A stretch of DNA of 64,000 bases from Mageeibacillus sp. UBA4314. GTDB taxonomy: Bacteria; Bacillota; Clostridia; Saccharofermentanales; Saccharofermentanaceae. Shown here in pieces: positions 1 to 7,762 of this stretch. How positions within the stretch are numbered: the stretch's first letter is position 1; each line of letters starts with the position of its first letter. The notes beneath the pieces were generated by a model. That model searched no databases and was not told the DNA's origin. It saw only the letters and a list, made by a program, of their open reading frames with translations. A program made the position numbers and the translations under genes. Location: positions 8,401-72,400 of the forward strand of contig DGUI01000017.1 of NCBI GenBank assembly GCA_002394605.1. The letters are read 5' to 3'.

Positions 1-1017
1 TGTCTCACCGGGATCCAGGAGGTTGATGCCGGTATCAGTCGAGATAGACCAGTTATTGTGCTTGCCTGAACCGTTTACCCCCTCGAAAGGCTTCTCATGA
101 AGGAGACATACAAGATTATGCTTTCTTGCGACTTTCTGCATGATCTCCATAGTGAGCTGGTTATGATCAGCTGCGATATTTGTCGTAGTAAAGATAGGCG
201 CCAGTTCGTGCTGAGCTGGAGCAACTTCATTATGCTCTGTAGTAGCAAGGATACCGAGCTTCCAGAGTTCTTCGTTGAGATCCTTCATGAAGGCCTGTAC
301 CCTCGGCTTGATAACGCCGAAGTAATGATCCTCCATCTGCTGACCCTTGGGAGGCAATGCACCGAACAATGTCCTTCCGGTGTAGATAAGATCCTTGCGC
401 TGATCGTACATCTTCTTGTCGATGAGGAAGTACTCCTGCTCAGGTCCTACCGTTGTGCGGATGGATGTTACATCATCCTTGCCGAAAACTTTCATGATGC
501 GGAGCGCCTGCTTATTGATCGCTTCCATCGAGCGGAGCAAAGGTGTCTTCTTATCAAGAGCCTCTCCGTTATATGAGCAGAACGCCGTGGGGATGCAGAG
601 TACCCCGTCCTTGATAAATGCGAATGACGTGGGATCCCATGCGGTGTATCCTCTTGCCTCAAAAGTAGCTCTGATACCGCCGGAAGGGAAAGATGATGCA
701 TCAGGCTCACCCTGGATCAGTTCCTTGCCGGAGAAATTCATTATTACCTTGCCGTCATCCTGAGGTGAGATAAAGCTGTCGTGCTTTTCCGCCGTGATCC
801 CCGTCAGAGGCTGGAACCAGTGTGTGTAGTGTGTCGCGCCCTTCTCAACAGCCCACTGCTTCATCTCGTTTGCGATGACGGTGGCTGCTTCAGGAGTAAG
901 TCTCTTACCGTAATCAATGGCCTGCTTTACAGCCTTGTAGATCTCCTTGGGAAGCCTCGACTTCATCACGCTCTCGTTAAAAACATTCTCACCGAAATAA
1001 TCTTCAACCGTTCTCAT
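1..1017 (-). CDS. glnN: Glutamine synthetase type III (GlnN), N-terminal part, cut by window edge
   Basis: ATP-dependent synthesis of glutamine from glutamate and ammonia. The minus-strand frame is open from ATG at 1017 to base 1, giving 339 codons with no stop, so the C-terminal half lies outside the window. The protein starts MRTVEDYFGENVF and contains the GSIII hallmark VGPEQEYFLID, then HNEVAPAQHE and the start of the nucleotide-binding region (FEGVNGSGKHNNWS), all intact. This is therefore a credible active GS, unlike the GSI-like protein across the divergent promoter region. The RBS AAGGAG lies about 7 nt upstream of the ATG. The leader carries an intrinsic terminator before the RBS, so expression probably depends on antitermination. 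Confidence 0.95.
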   Translation of the reverse strand, partial: MRTVEDYFGENVFNESVMKSRLPKEIYKAVKQAIDYGKRLTPEAATVIANEMKQWAVEKGATHYTHWFQPLTGITAEKHDSFISPQDDGKVIMNFSGKELIQGEPDASSFPSGGIRATFEARGYTAWDPTSFAFIKDGVLCIPTAFCSYNGEALDKKTPLLRSMEAINKQALRIMKVFGKDDVTSIRTTVGPEQEYFLIDKKMYDQRKDLIYTGRTLFGALPPKGQQMEDHYFGVIKPRVQAFMKDLNEELWKLGILATTEHNEVAPAQHELAPIFTTTNIAADHNQLTMEIMQKVARKHNLVCLLHEKPFEGVNGSGKHNNWSISTDTGINLLDPGET

Positions 1018-1050
1018 GTTCCGTTCTCCTTATCGTTTGATCTTGAAAAC

Positions 1051-1095
1051 AAAAAAAGACGCCACGAACTCCTAAAAGTTCATGGCGTCCTTGCC
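1051..1095 (-). promoter_or_regulatory. glnN leader: hexaloop hairpin overlapping a terminator (ANTAR-type attenuator)
   Basis: Reading the minus strand, GGC-AAGGAC-GCC (1095-1084) forms a small hairpin whose six-base loop has A at position 1 and G at position 4, as in ANTAR target RNAs. It overlaps the 5' arm of a 13-bp terminator hairpin (1089-1058) followed by seven T (1057-1051). The two structures cannot form together. Only three base pairs support the small hairpin here, so the assignment rests mainly on the match with the three other nitrogen leaders in the window. Confidence 0.7.
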
Positions 1096-1117
1096 GTTTG
1101 TCTTCGATTATGGCGTG

Positions 1118-1146
1118 AATATACACCTGCATCAATTGATTGTCAA
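1118..1146 (-). promoter_or_regulatory. glnN promoter
   Basis: On the minus strand, TTGACA (1146-1141), a 17-bp spacer and TATATT (1123-1118). The -35 box lies only 8 bp from the -35 box of the divergent glnA-like promoter. The two promoters are back to back, and polymerase could hardly occupy both at once. Confidence 0.75.
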
Positions 1147-1154
1147 GCGACTTG

Positions 1155-1183
1155 TTGACAACATTTCGGAATAGTGGCAGAAT
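1155..1183 (+). promoter_or_regulatory. Promoter of the glnA-like / ANTAR / pyrG unit
   Basis: TTGACA (1155-1160), a 17-bp spacer and CAGAAT (1178-1183). It is divergent from and almost abutting the glnN promoter. Confidence 0.7.
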
Positions 1184-1191
1184 CTTACTCG

Positions 1192-1254
1192 GAACAAAGG
1201 CGTTCATCGATGTGTGTCTGATGACTCACAGCGATGACGCCTCTTTTTATTTTG
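1192..1254 (+). promoter_or_regulatory. glnA-like leader: hexaloop hairpin overlapping a terminator (ANTAR-type attenuator)
   Basis: GAAC-AAAGGC-GTTC (1192-1205) is a four-base-pair hairpin with A1/G4 in its six-base loop. It starts within about 10 nt of the probable transcription start. It overlaps the 5' arm of a long terminator: GGCGT(T)CATCG at 1199-1209 pairs with CGATGACGCC at 1232-1241, followed by TCTTTTTATTTT. The RBS GGAGG at 1259-1263 lies just beyond. No second hexaloop hairpin fits between the promoter and this one. Confidence 0.75.
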
Positions 1255-1271
1255 GTATGGAGGAATGGTAT

Positions 1272-2450
1272 ATGAATTGTTCGCTGGAAGAATTTATGCA
1301 GTACATCGAAGAGGAAGACATCAAGTTTATCAAGCTTGCTTTCTGCGACGTCCACGGTATCCCCAAGAATATATCGATAATGCCTAATGAACTGGAGGAT
1401 GCGGTAACGAACGGCATCCCGATCAATGCTTCGCTCATTCCGGGTTTTGGCGAAGATATCTATCCCGATATCTACCTGCACCCCGACATCACGACGACGA
1501 CCCTTCTGCCCTGGAGACCGGAGAACGGCAAGGTGGTAAGGATCTTCTGCGACATCACTTTGCAGGACGGCACCCCGTTCGCGATCGATACGCGCAATGT
1601 CCTTAAGCAGGCTGTTAAGAAGGCTGATGATTCAGGGATCGAATTCCTGTTCGGTTCGAGGATCGAATTCTATCTGTTCAAGACAGATGAGGAAGGCAAC
1701 CCGACCAAGATCCCTTATGATAATGCAGGCTACATGGATATCGCCCCGCTCGATAAGGGCGAGAACGTCAGGCGTGACATATGCCTTACGTTAGAGCGCA
1801 TGGGTATCCTTCCGATCAATTCCCACCATGAAGCAGGCCCCGGACAGAATCAGATCGACTTCACGAGCAGCGACCCTATCAAGGCTGCCGATAATGTCAT
1901 CACATACATGTCCGTTGTCAGGACCATCGCTGCAAGATATGGTCTTTATGCTGACTTCTCACCCAAGCCCATCGAGGATGCGCCGGGCAACGGATTCCAT
2001 ATCAACGTGCTCGCAAGGCGCAGGGGATCATCTGACGATGTCCTCACAAATGCCATCGCAGGCATCTTGGATCACATAAAGGATACGACCGTCTTCTTCA
2101 ATAATTCCGTCCAGTCCTACAAGAGGTTCGGACAGGGCAGTGCACCCAGCAAGGTATCCTGGTCAGGCGAGAACCGCGGGCAGCTCATAAGGATCCACCG
2201 CTCCCGTGCAACTGCCAAGGATTATGCACAGCTCAGGTCACCTGATGCACATGCAAATCCATACCTTGCCATGGCAATGATCATCTACGAATGTCTTGAC
2301 GGAATAGCAAGCAGGACAGAGCTTCCGGAAGCAGGAACAACGCGCGCGGATCTGCCGTCATCTCTCGAAGAAGCAAGATCTCTTGCACTTAATGACAGTT
2401 TTGCCAACGGCGTGCTCGGAAAGGAACTCGTAACGGCTTACTGCAGGTAA
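1272..2450 (+). CDS. Short GSI-like protein, probably catalytically impaired
   Basis: The glutamine synthetase type I fold is recognisable end to end (392 aa against about 445 for the family), but many catalytic positions differ when aligned by eye to remembered GlnA motifs. Asn52 stands where FDGSS has Asp. Arg130 replaces the first Glu of EPEFFLF. Gln194 replaces Glu in HHEVAPGQHEI. Ser290 replaces the flap Glu of GYEAP. Gln320 replaces Glu in the RVEVR motif. Glu132, Glu187, His243, Arg302 and Arg322 are kept. The frame extends upstream to 1140, but that stretch holds the promoter and terminator; GGAGG 8 nt before ATG 1272 fixes the start. It is followed directly by the ANTAR gene, so a nitrogen-sensing partner role is an inference. 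It would normally be annotated glnA. Confidence 0.85.
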   Translation: MNCSLEEFMQYIEEEDIKFIKLAFCDVHGIPKNISIMPNELEDAVTNGIPINASLIPGFGEDIYPDIYLHPDITTTTLLPWRPENGKVVRIFCDITLQDGTPFAIDTRNVLKQAVKKADDSGIEFLFGSRIEFYLFKTDEEGNPTKIPYDNAGYMDIAPLDKGENVRRDICLTLERMGILPINSHHEAGPGQNQIDFTSSDPIKAADNVITYMSVVRTIAARYGLYADFSPKPIEDAPGNGFHINVLARRRGSSDDVLTNAIAGILDHIKDTTVFFNNSVQSYKRFGQGSAPSKVSWSGENRGQLIRIHRSRATAKDYAQLRSPDAHANPYLAMAMIIYECLDGIASRTELPEAGTTRADLPSSLEEARSLALNDSFANGVLGKELVTAYCR

Positions 2451-2490
2451 TAACAGATACAAAGACAGAATGATCTTCAAGGAGGATGGA

Positions 2491-3075
2491 ATGCACGACA
2501 GAGCAACATACAGCGTTCTTATTGCATCGTCAAACCCAAAGTTTGACCAGATCCTGACATCCCTTCTTCCGGCTGAAGATTACGGGCCTGTGGATATCTG
2601 CGATTTCGCGGGGCTTGCGAGGCGCAAGCTTACTGATCAGCCATATGACATACTGATCGTGAATACGCCGCTCAAGGACGAGAACGGAACGGATCTTGCG
2701 ATCGAGACGGCAAATGATGCCAATACCGGGGTTATGCTCCTCGTCGATGCGTCGCGCTTTGACGAGATCAGCAGCGTGACCGAACAATACGGGATACTTA
2801 CATTGTCCAAGCCGACGAACAGACCGGCCGTGACGCAGTCACTCAAGCTCCTCTGCGCCACGAGGAACCGCCTTAAGAGGATGGAGAAGAAGACAGCCTC
2901 TTTCGAAGAGAAGATCGAGGAGATAAAGCTGATCAACAGGGCAAAGCTCCTTCTCATGGAGAAGGAAGGGATAAGTGAACAGCAGGCGCACAGGCTCGTC
3001 GAGAAGGCAGCCATGGATTCCCGCAGTTCAAAACGTCAGGTAGCTGAAGAAATAATAGCAAGATATAAGGAGTAA
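2491..3075 (+). CDS. ANTAR-domain antiterminator (NitR-like response regulator)
   Basis: A 194-aa RNA-binding transcription antiterminator. Residues 6-125 form a receiver-like domain in which the phospho-acceptor Asp is replaced by Asn58 (ILIVNTP), while the conserved Lys107 (LSKP) is kept; it is probably not phosphorylated. A coiled linker (about 125-150) leads to the ANTAR domain (about 137-191), with the typical INRAKLLLMEKEGISEQQA and a terminal VAEEII helix. The frame opens at 2470, but AAGGAGG at 2479-2485 points to ATG 2491. It lies between the GSI-like gene and pyrG in one transcript. Clostridia are known to pair such regulators with glutamine synthetase genes. Its likely targets are the four leaders in this window. 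Confidence 0.9.
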   Translation: MHDRATYSVLIASSNPKFDQILTSLLPAEDYGPVDICDFAGLARRKLTDQPYDILIVNTPLKDENGTDLAIETANDANTGVMLLVDASRFDEISSVTEQYGILTLSKPTNRPAVTQSLKLLCATRNRLKRMEKKTASFEEKIEEIKLINRAKLLLMEKEGISEQQAHRLVEKAAMDSRSSKRQVAEEIIARYKE

Positions 3076-3080
3076 CCACT

Positions 3081-4676
3081 ATGACTAAGTACATCTTTGT
3101 AACGGGAGGTGTTGTATCGGGCCTTGGCAAAGGTATCACGGCAGCCTCCCTCGGAAGACTGCTCAAAATGCGCGGACTTAAGGTTGCAGCACAGAAACTC
3201 GACCCGTACATCAACGTCGATCCCGGTACGATGAGTCCGTTCCAGCACGGTGAAGTCTATGTTACCGAGGACGGTGCGGAGACTGACCTCGACCTTGGTC
3301 ATTACGAGCGTTTTATCGATGAGGATCTCAACAGGTTCTCCAACCTCACGACCGGTAAGGTCTACTCCAATGTCATTGCAAAGGAGCGCCGCGGGGAATA
3401 CCTGGGATCCACGGTCCAGATAATCCCGCATGTCACAGATGAGATCAAGAGATTTGTCTATAACGTAGGACGCCAGAGCAGTGCCGATGTGGTCATCACC
3501 GAAGTTGGCGGAACGATCGGCGATATCGAAGGACAGCCTTTCATCGAGGCAATAAGGCAGGTGGGCAACGAAGTCGGAAGAGAGAATTCCCTTTATATCC
3601 ATGTGTGCCTACTCCCCTACCTTAAGGCATCCGGAGAACATAAGACAAAGCCCACGCAGCACTCGGTAAAAGAACTTCAGGGCATGGGCATCACTCCCGA
3701 CATCATCGTCTTGAGGACTGACGAGAAGATAGAAGACATGAGCATATTCAAGAAGATCGCTCACTTCTGTAATGTCAAGGAAGACTGCGTCATCGAGAAC
3801 ACGACGCTTCCCATTCTCTATGAGGCTCCACTCATGCTCGAGCGTTCAGGAATGTCAGATATCGTATGCCGCGAATTGGGTCTTGAATGTCCACCTCCTG
3901 ACGTAACGGAATGGGAATCGCTGATCAACAGGATCATCTCACCGAGCAGCAGTGTTACGATAGGCCTGGTCGGCAAGTATGTCCAGCTCCACGACGCATA
4001 TCTGTCTGTTGCAGAAGCTCTCCATCATGCAGGATATTTCTGCGATGCAACAGTTAACATCAAGTGGATCGATTCCGAGTCGGTCAATGCCGACAACTAT
4101 AAGGAGATCTTAGGAACGGTTGACGGCATCGTAGTCCCCGGCGGCTTCGGCGGAAGAGGTATCGAAGGCATGGTCCTGACTGCACAGTACTGCCGTGAGA
4201 ATGATGTTCCGTATCTCGGGATCTGCCTCGGCATGCAGATCGCAGTCATCGAAGCCGGACGTGACCTCCTCGGATATTCCGATGCAAATTCCAATGAGTT
4301 TGATAAAGACTCCGATCACAAGGTCATCGACTTCATGCCCGGTCAGAGCGATGAAGTCGCCAAGGGCGGAACGCTGAGACTCGGCAGTTATCCCTGCTCC
4401 ATCGTTGCCGGAACAAAGATGGAGGAATGCTATGGAACTGATTCCATAAATGAGCGTCACAGACACAGATATGAATTCAATAATGACTACCGCGATGAAC
4501 TCACTTCCGCAGGTCTTACGATAAGCGGCCTGTCACCTGACGGTCTTCTCGTCGAGACAGTAGAATATCCGGAAAACAGATTCTTTGTCGGCGTTCAGTA
4601 TCACCCTGAATTCAAGTCACGTCCGAACAAGCCTCATCCTCTGTTCATGGGGCTGGTAAGAGCATCTCTTAAGTGA
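3081..4676 (+). CDS. pyrG: CTP synthase
   Basis: Converts UTP to CTP using ATP and glutamine, the last step of pyrimidine nucleotide synthesis (cytoplasmic). The protein is 531 aa, normal for the family. The N-terminal synthetase domain starts KYIFVTGGVVSGLGKGITAASLGRLL. The C-terminal glutaminase domain carries GICLGMQ (Cys nucleophile) and a QYHPEF His/Glu pair near the end. It begins 5 nt after the ANTAR stop, so it is co-transcribed and placed under nitrogen control. This fits an enzyme that consumes glutamine. Confidence 0.97.
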   Translation: MTKYIFVTGGVVSGLGKGITAASLGRLLKMRGLKVAAQKLDPYINVDPGTMSPFQHGEVYVTEDGAETDLDLGHYERFIDEDLNRFSNLTTGKVYSNVIAKERRGEYLGSTVQIIPHVTDEIKRFVYNVGRQSSADVVITEVGGTIGDIEGQPFIEAIRQVGNEVGRENSLYIHVCLLPYLKASGEHKTKPTQHSVKELQGMGITPDIIVLRTDEKIEDMSIFKKIAHFCNVKEDCVIENTTLPILYEAPLMLERSGMSDIVCRELGLECPPPDVTEWESLINRIISPSSSVTIGLVGKYVQLHDAYLSVAEALHHAGYFCDATVNIKWIDSESVNADNYKEILGTVDGIVVPGGFGGRGIEGMVLTAQYCRENDVPYLGICLGMQIAVIEAGRDLLGYSDANSNEFDKDSDHKVIDFMPGQSDEVAKGGTLRLGSYPCSIVAGTKMEECYGTDSINERHRHRYEFNNDYRDELTSAGLTISGLSPDGLLVETVEYPENRFFVGVQYHPEFKSRPNKPHPLFMGLVRASLK

Positions 4677-4699
4677 GAGGGCTGAATAGTGAACAGTGA

Positions 4700-6622
4700 T
4701 CACTGATCGCTCCTGCCGCGTTCGCCGTACTTGTGATTCTTGGCCCTGTACATCTGTTCGTCTGCGCTCTTGATCGCCTGGGCGATGTCAAAACCGTCGT
4801 CCAATACGCCAGTCATAAAGCCGCTGCTCGTAGCGACTTCATAAGGCAGGTCGTTTTCCCGATTGTACTCATCAAGATATCTGTCGATGTCCTCCATTAT
4901 CCTGCCGGCATCACATTCCCCGAAGATAACGGAGAACATTTCGTCACCGCCAAATCTCGTTGACAGGCTGTTGTCGGGCACCGCCTTGAACAATGCTTCA
5001 GCTACCGCAATGATCGCCCTGTCACCTTCGGCATGCCCGAAATTATCGTTGATGAACTTAAGTCCGTCCAGGTCTGACATGATCACCGTGACGGTCTTCT
5101 TATAGTGCCTGGGGTGCTTCCTGAGCTTCTTGAACTCGTTCTGGAACCCGATCCTGTTAAACAGTCCCGTGAGCGGATCGTGACGGTACATCTCATCCAT
5201 CTTATAGAGGATCATGCGCTGATACTGTATTCCTACGTATCCGCCTACGCCGATGCTTATCGCATTGGTCGCACCCATCGTATTCGTATAGTTCGAGATG
5301 AAATAATCACGGAAATAATAACAGACAAATCCAAACGGCCTGTTCATGTAATCAAGTGAATTGAATATCAGCGGATAACCGCTCTCCGTAAGTTCCAGGA
5401 GCCTGTTGCGGACTGAAGGCGACAATACGTCTTCTGAAAACTCATTGTCGCATTTGATATCAAGGGTATCCGTATTATACTGCTCCGGATAGTCGGCATC
5501 GTAGATCATGATCAGTTCCTTGGGGCTGTCAGTATTACCCGTATCAGTAAAATAGTTCGCCTCTTCATCAAAGCACTTCCTGTCGACTACGACCAGCAGG
5601 TTATCCGTCTTATAGGACCTTAACGGGAGCACCATCTCTCCAGGGCTGTTGCTCGTCTGCATGGATGCAGATATGAGCTGCAATACGCGGTTATCATCAT
5701 TATTGCGCGCGAAGCTTTCCTTGAACCAGTCACGCAGCATCTCGGGATGCTCCGAATGCTCCGGACATCCGCACGATTCATTCGCGATGAACTTCGGCGT
5801 GATCAGTTCGTCATAGAGCTCACCTGTATCAATGGCCTTCACCACTGTCTGCGCAGTCACTTCAGCCAGCTTAAGGATGTCGCATGATGCGGTCGTGATC
5901 TTAGGGGATGTGAAATAGATCTCATCATATCCGTCAAAGCCTGAGACGATGACATCCTCCGGAACCCTGTAACCCTCTTCGTTCAGGATCTCCGTAACGG
6001 TTATAGCCATGATGTCATTGGCACAGATTATTGCCTTGGGAAGCCTTCCCCTGGATACGAGCGCCCTGGTTGCAACTCTGCACGGATCAGCCCAAAAATG
6101 ACCGTAACTTATCATGTTCCTGTCAAAGCGGATGCCGTTCTCGCTCAGGACCTTCTTGAATACGGCGATCCTGCTGTCTGAGAACTTGTTGTTGGGATGT
6201 CCTGCCATCATGTGGACATCCTTGATCCTGTGATCCTCGATGATATGGCGGACTACCTTCTCAAAGCCTGCCTCATAGTCGTAATTGATGCATGATGCCC
6301 CGTCATAACGGCCGTCCGCAATAACTACCGGTACTTCATATTCCTGTGCCCGTCCTATGATCTTCCTGGCGATCTTCTGGCTCTTGATCTTCTCATCCAT
6401 TATGATGACCGCATCGATAAAACTGTACGGGATCAGGTCGAAGACATACCGCTCTGAAGCCGGGCGGTCTTCTTCCCAGTATATATCCGAATTGATCGCG
6501 AAAATGAGCAGTGCAAAACCGTCTCGCTTGAGGAGTTCATTGAGCCTGACGATATATCCGTGTATCTGCGGATCGTAGACTCTTGATGTACATAGTGCGA
6601 TCAGCTTCTTGCCGTTGATCAT
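4700..6622 (-). CDS. LacI-type ligand-binding domain fused to GGDEF domain
   Basis: A 640-aa protein. Residues about 1-290 match the periplasmic-binding-protein-like sensor fold of LacI-family regulators (LIALCTSRVYDPQIHGYIVRL at the start; VIVSGFDGYDEI later), but without the N-terminal helix-turn-helix and without a signal peptide or clear membrane segment. A middle region of unknown fold (about 300-470) precedes a GGDEF domain (DPLTGLFNR, SDLDGLKFIND, then TRFGGDEM). The signature reads GGDEM rather than GGDEF. No RxxD inhibitory site is visible at the usual position. It is probably a cytoplasmic diguanylate cyclase sensing a small molecule, or a degenerate one. The RBS GGAGG is 7 nt upstream. 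It converges with pyrG over a 12-bp palindrome at 4694-4705. Confidence 0.85.
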   Translation of the reverse strand: MINGKKLIALCTSRVYDPQIHGYIVRLNELLKRDGFALLIFAINSDIYWEEDRPASERYVFDLIPYSFIDAVIIMDEKIKSQKIARKIIGRAQEYEVPVVIADGRYDGASCINYDYEAGFEKVVRHIIEDHRIKDVHMMAGHPNNKFSDSRIAVFKKVLSENGIRFDRNMISYGHFWADPCRVATRALVSRGRLPKAIICANDIMAITVTEILNEEGYRVPEDVIVSGFDGYDEIYFTSPKITTASCDILKLAEVTAQTVVKAIDTGELYDELITPKFIANESCGCPEHSEHPEMLRDWFKESFARNNDDNRVLQLISASMQTSNSPGEMVLPLRSYKTDNLLVVVDRKCFDEEANYFTDTGNTDSPKELIMIYDADYPEQYNTDTLDIKCDNEFSEDVLSPSVRNRLLELTESGYPLIFNSLDYMNRPFGFVCYYFRDYFISNYTNTMGATNAISIGVGGYVGIQYQRMILYKMDEMYRHDPLTGLFNRIGFQNEFKKLRKHPRHYKKTVTVIMSDLDGLKFINDNFGHAEGDRAIIAVAEALFKAVPDNSLSTRFGGDEMFSVIFGECDAGRIMEDIDRYLDEYNRENDLPYEVATSSGFMTGVLDDGFDIAQAIKSADEQMYRAKNHKYGERGRSDQ

Positions 6623-6691
6623 ATGCCGGCCTCCGACGGTTGATATGATATTATAATACCACGCGTGATGTGGATTAGACTATATCTTTGA

Positions 6692-6934
6692 TCAACTTAC
6701 CCACTTCATGTCAAGCTTTTTCTTATTCCTGACACAATCAGTCAGATAGAGGTTTATCAATGTCTGATAAGGTATTCCCGTCCGCTGTGATTCTTCTTTA
6801 AAATAGTCAATGACTGAAGGAGCGACTTTTATTGTAATCTGCTTCTTGAGTTCCTTGGCATAAGGATTCCTTACGGCATTACCGAAGTCAAATTCCTTCT
6901 CCAGGATCTCGTTTTCATCGTAAGTCTTACTCAT
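6692..6934 (-). CDS. brnA: BrnA-type antitoxin
   Basis: An 80-aa DNA-binding antitoxin that should neutralise the BrnT toxin and repress their operon. The C-terminal half (KKQITIKVAPSVIDYFKEE, then GIPYQTLINLYL) is the ribbon-helix-helix type seen in the BrnA/DUF4415 family. Its start codon overlaps the toxin stop by 4 nt (ATGA), the usual BrnTA order with the toxin first. Confidence 0.85.
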   Translation of the reverse strand: MSKTYDENEILEKEFDFGNAVRNPYAKELKKQITIKVAPSVIDYFKEESQRTGIPYQTLINLYLTDCVRNKKKLDMKWVS

Positions 6935-7218
6935 GTATTCATTCTCCTCTCATAATTCCATATCTCATTTGATGTTGCTTTCCTAGATGATATTATCCGT
7001 ATTATCGATTCACTCCTCATACAATATACTACCAGCAAAACATTATTCTGACTGATGCAGCCTATTATCCTGAAACGGTCTTCATCGTCCGAATGAACAG
7101 CATCAAATTCCAGCCATGCCGCTTCATCATAAAACACTGTGGATGCCTCTTCGAAAGACACTCCGTGCTTCTTCTGATTTGCTCTATTCTTGTTCTCGTC
7201 CCAATCAAAACAGTACAT
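6931..7218 (-). CDS. brnT: BrnT-type ribonuclease toxin
   Basis: A 95-aa RelE-fold toxin (DUF497), expected to cleave mRNA and halt growth when not bound by BrnA. The diagnostic N-terminus FDWDENKNRANQKKHGVSFEEA is present, followed by the conserved RIIGCISQNNVLLVVY core and the RIISSRKAT region near the C-terminus. It looks full length and intact. The RBS GGAAGGAG lies 5 nt upstream. A 33-bp palindrome sits in the promoter, consistent with autorepression. Confidence 0.88.
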   Translation of the reverse strand: MYCFDWDENKNRANQKKHGVSFEEASTVFYDEAAWLEFDAVHSDDEDRFRIIGCISQNNVLLVVYCMRSESIIRIISSRKATSNEIWNYERRMNT

Positions 7219-7237
7219 AATACTCCTTCCTGAGTAT

Positions 7238-7276
7238 ATGCAATGTAATTATAACATAATTACATTGCATAACCAA
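7238..7276 (-). promoter_or_regulatory. brnTA promoter with palindromic operator
   Basis: A perfect inverted repeat with 15-bp arms (7238-7252 and 7256-7270, centre AAC) overlaps the minus-strand -10 box TATAAT (7253-7248). TTGGTT (7276-7271) is the -35 box at a 17-bp spacing. The arrangement suggests repression by the BrnA-BrnT complex. Confidence 0.7.
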
Positions 7277-7292
7277 TATTCGTTTACGAATA
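7277..7292. promoter_or_regulatory. Possible second operator upstream of brnT
   Basis: TATTCG-TTTA-CGAATA is an inverted repeat, followed by CTACG. It resembles the operator in front of the neighbouring helix-turn-helix gene (AGTAGAATTCG arms) but with a 4-bp centre instead of 6. The neighbouring regulator may bind here; this is a weak inference. Confidence 0.35.
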
Positions 7293-7324
7293 CTACGCTT
7301 TGTCGAATTGGGGCCGCCATGTAA

Positions 7325-7344
7325 AGGCGTGATCATTCACGCCT
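7325..7344 (-). terminator. Hairpin after the helix-turn-helix gene, probable weak terminator
   Basis: AGGCGTGA-TCAT-TCACGCCT is a perfect 8-bp stem, 8 bases after the minus-strand stop codon. Only three T follow on that strand, so termination may be weak. Confidence 0.5.
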
Positions 7345-7351
7345 CTGGTTT

Positions 7352-7696
7352 TTAATCATCAAGATCCTGTAATGCTTGAAGATAACCCTTGATCCTGTCA
7401 CGCCGGCTGACATCCATCTTCCGGTACTCCATCAACAGTTCATATTCATCATCATCACGGTACACAACAACATAATCAGTATTAAGCATACTGTTGGTCT
7501 TCGTTCCTGAGAGAACATAATAAGGATCCACATTCAATGTATCACAGATTACCTGAAGTTTATCTATCGAAGGGTTCTGCTTCTTCCCGCGCCAGCTGCT
7601 CATCGTACTCTGCGGGATCCCGGTCTTGTCAGAGAACTCCTTCTGTGTCATTCCTGCATCATGGATAAGGTTCAGTACACGTTCACCGATCGTCAT
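7352..7696 (-). CDS. Cro/CI-type (XRE) transcriptional regulator
   Basis: A 114-aa DNA-binding protein. The helix-turn-helix spans residues 5-60 (VLNLIHDAGMTQKEFSDKTG, then STMSSWRGKKQNPSIDKL), followed by a short C-terminal helical region of unknown role (YELLMEYRKMDVSRRDRIKG). The RBS GGGAGG is 5 nt upstream of the ATG. Its promoter region holds a perfect palindrome with 11-bp arms, so it probably represses itself. It lies between the brnTA pair and the carB/dapF operon end. There are no phage genes nearby. Confidence 0.85.
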   Translation of the reverse strand: MTIGERVLNLIHDAGMTQKEFSDKTGIPQSTMSSWRGKKQNPSIDKLQVICDTLNVDPYYVLSGTKTNSMLNTDYVVVYRDDDEYELLMEYRKMDVSRRDRIKGYLQALQDLDD

Positions 7697-7712
7697 GGCA
7701 GCCTCCCGTAAC

Positions 7713-7740
7713 AGTAGAATTCGATTATACGAATTCTACT
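7713..7740 (-). promoter_or_regulatory. Palindromic operator of the XRE regulator
   Basis: AGTAGAATTCG (7713-7723) and its exact reverse complement (7730-7740) flank ATTATA, which reads TATAAT, a -10 box, on the gene's strand. A repressor bound here would block its own transcription. Confidence 0.65.
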
Positions 7741-7762
7741 ATACATCGCACATTAAATCAAC

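Noticed and set aside
1098..1130. A hairpin GGTGT-ATATTC-ACGCC upstream of the glnN attenuator as the first ANTAR hairpin.
   Set aside because: It overlaps the -10 box, so it would not be transcribed from the proposed promoter, and its loop has T instead of G at position 4.
1140..1271. The N-terminal extension of the glnA-like frame back to 1140.
   Set aside because: It spans a promoter and a terminator hairpin, and the GGAGG before 1272 gives a clear start.
4694..4705. CAGTGATCACTG palindrome between pyrG and the GGDEF gene as a terminator.
   Set aside because: Short stem, no T-run on either strand, and it overlaps a stop codon.
6692..7740. brnTA plus XRE regulator as a prophage or integrative island.
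   Set aside because: No integrase, attachment repeats or phage genes; flanks are ordinary operons.
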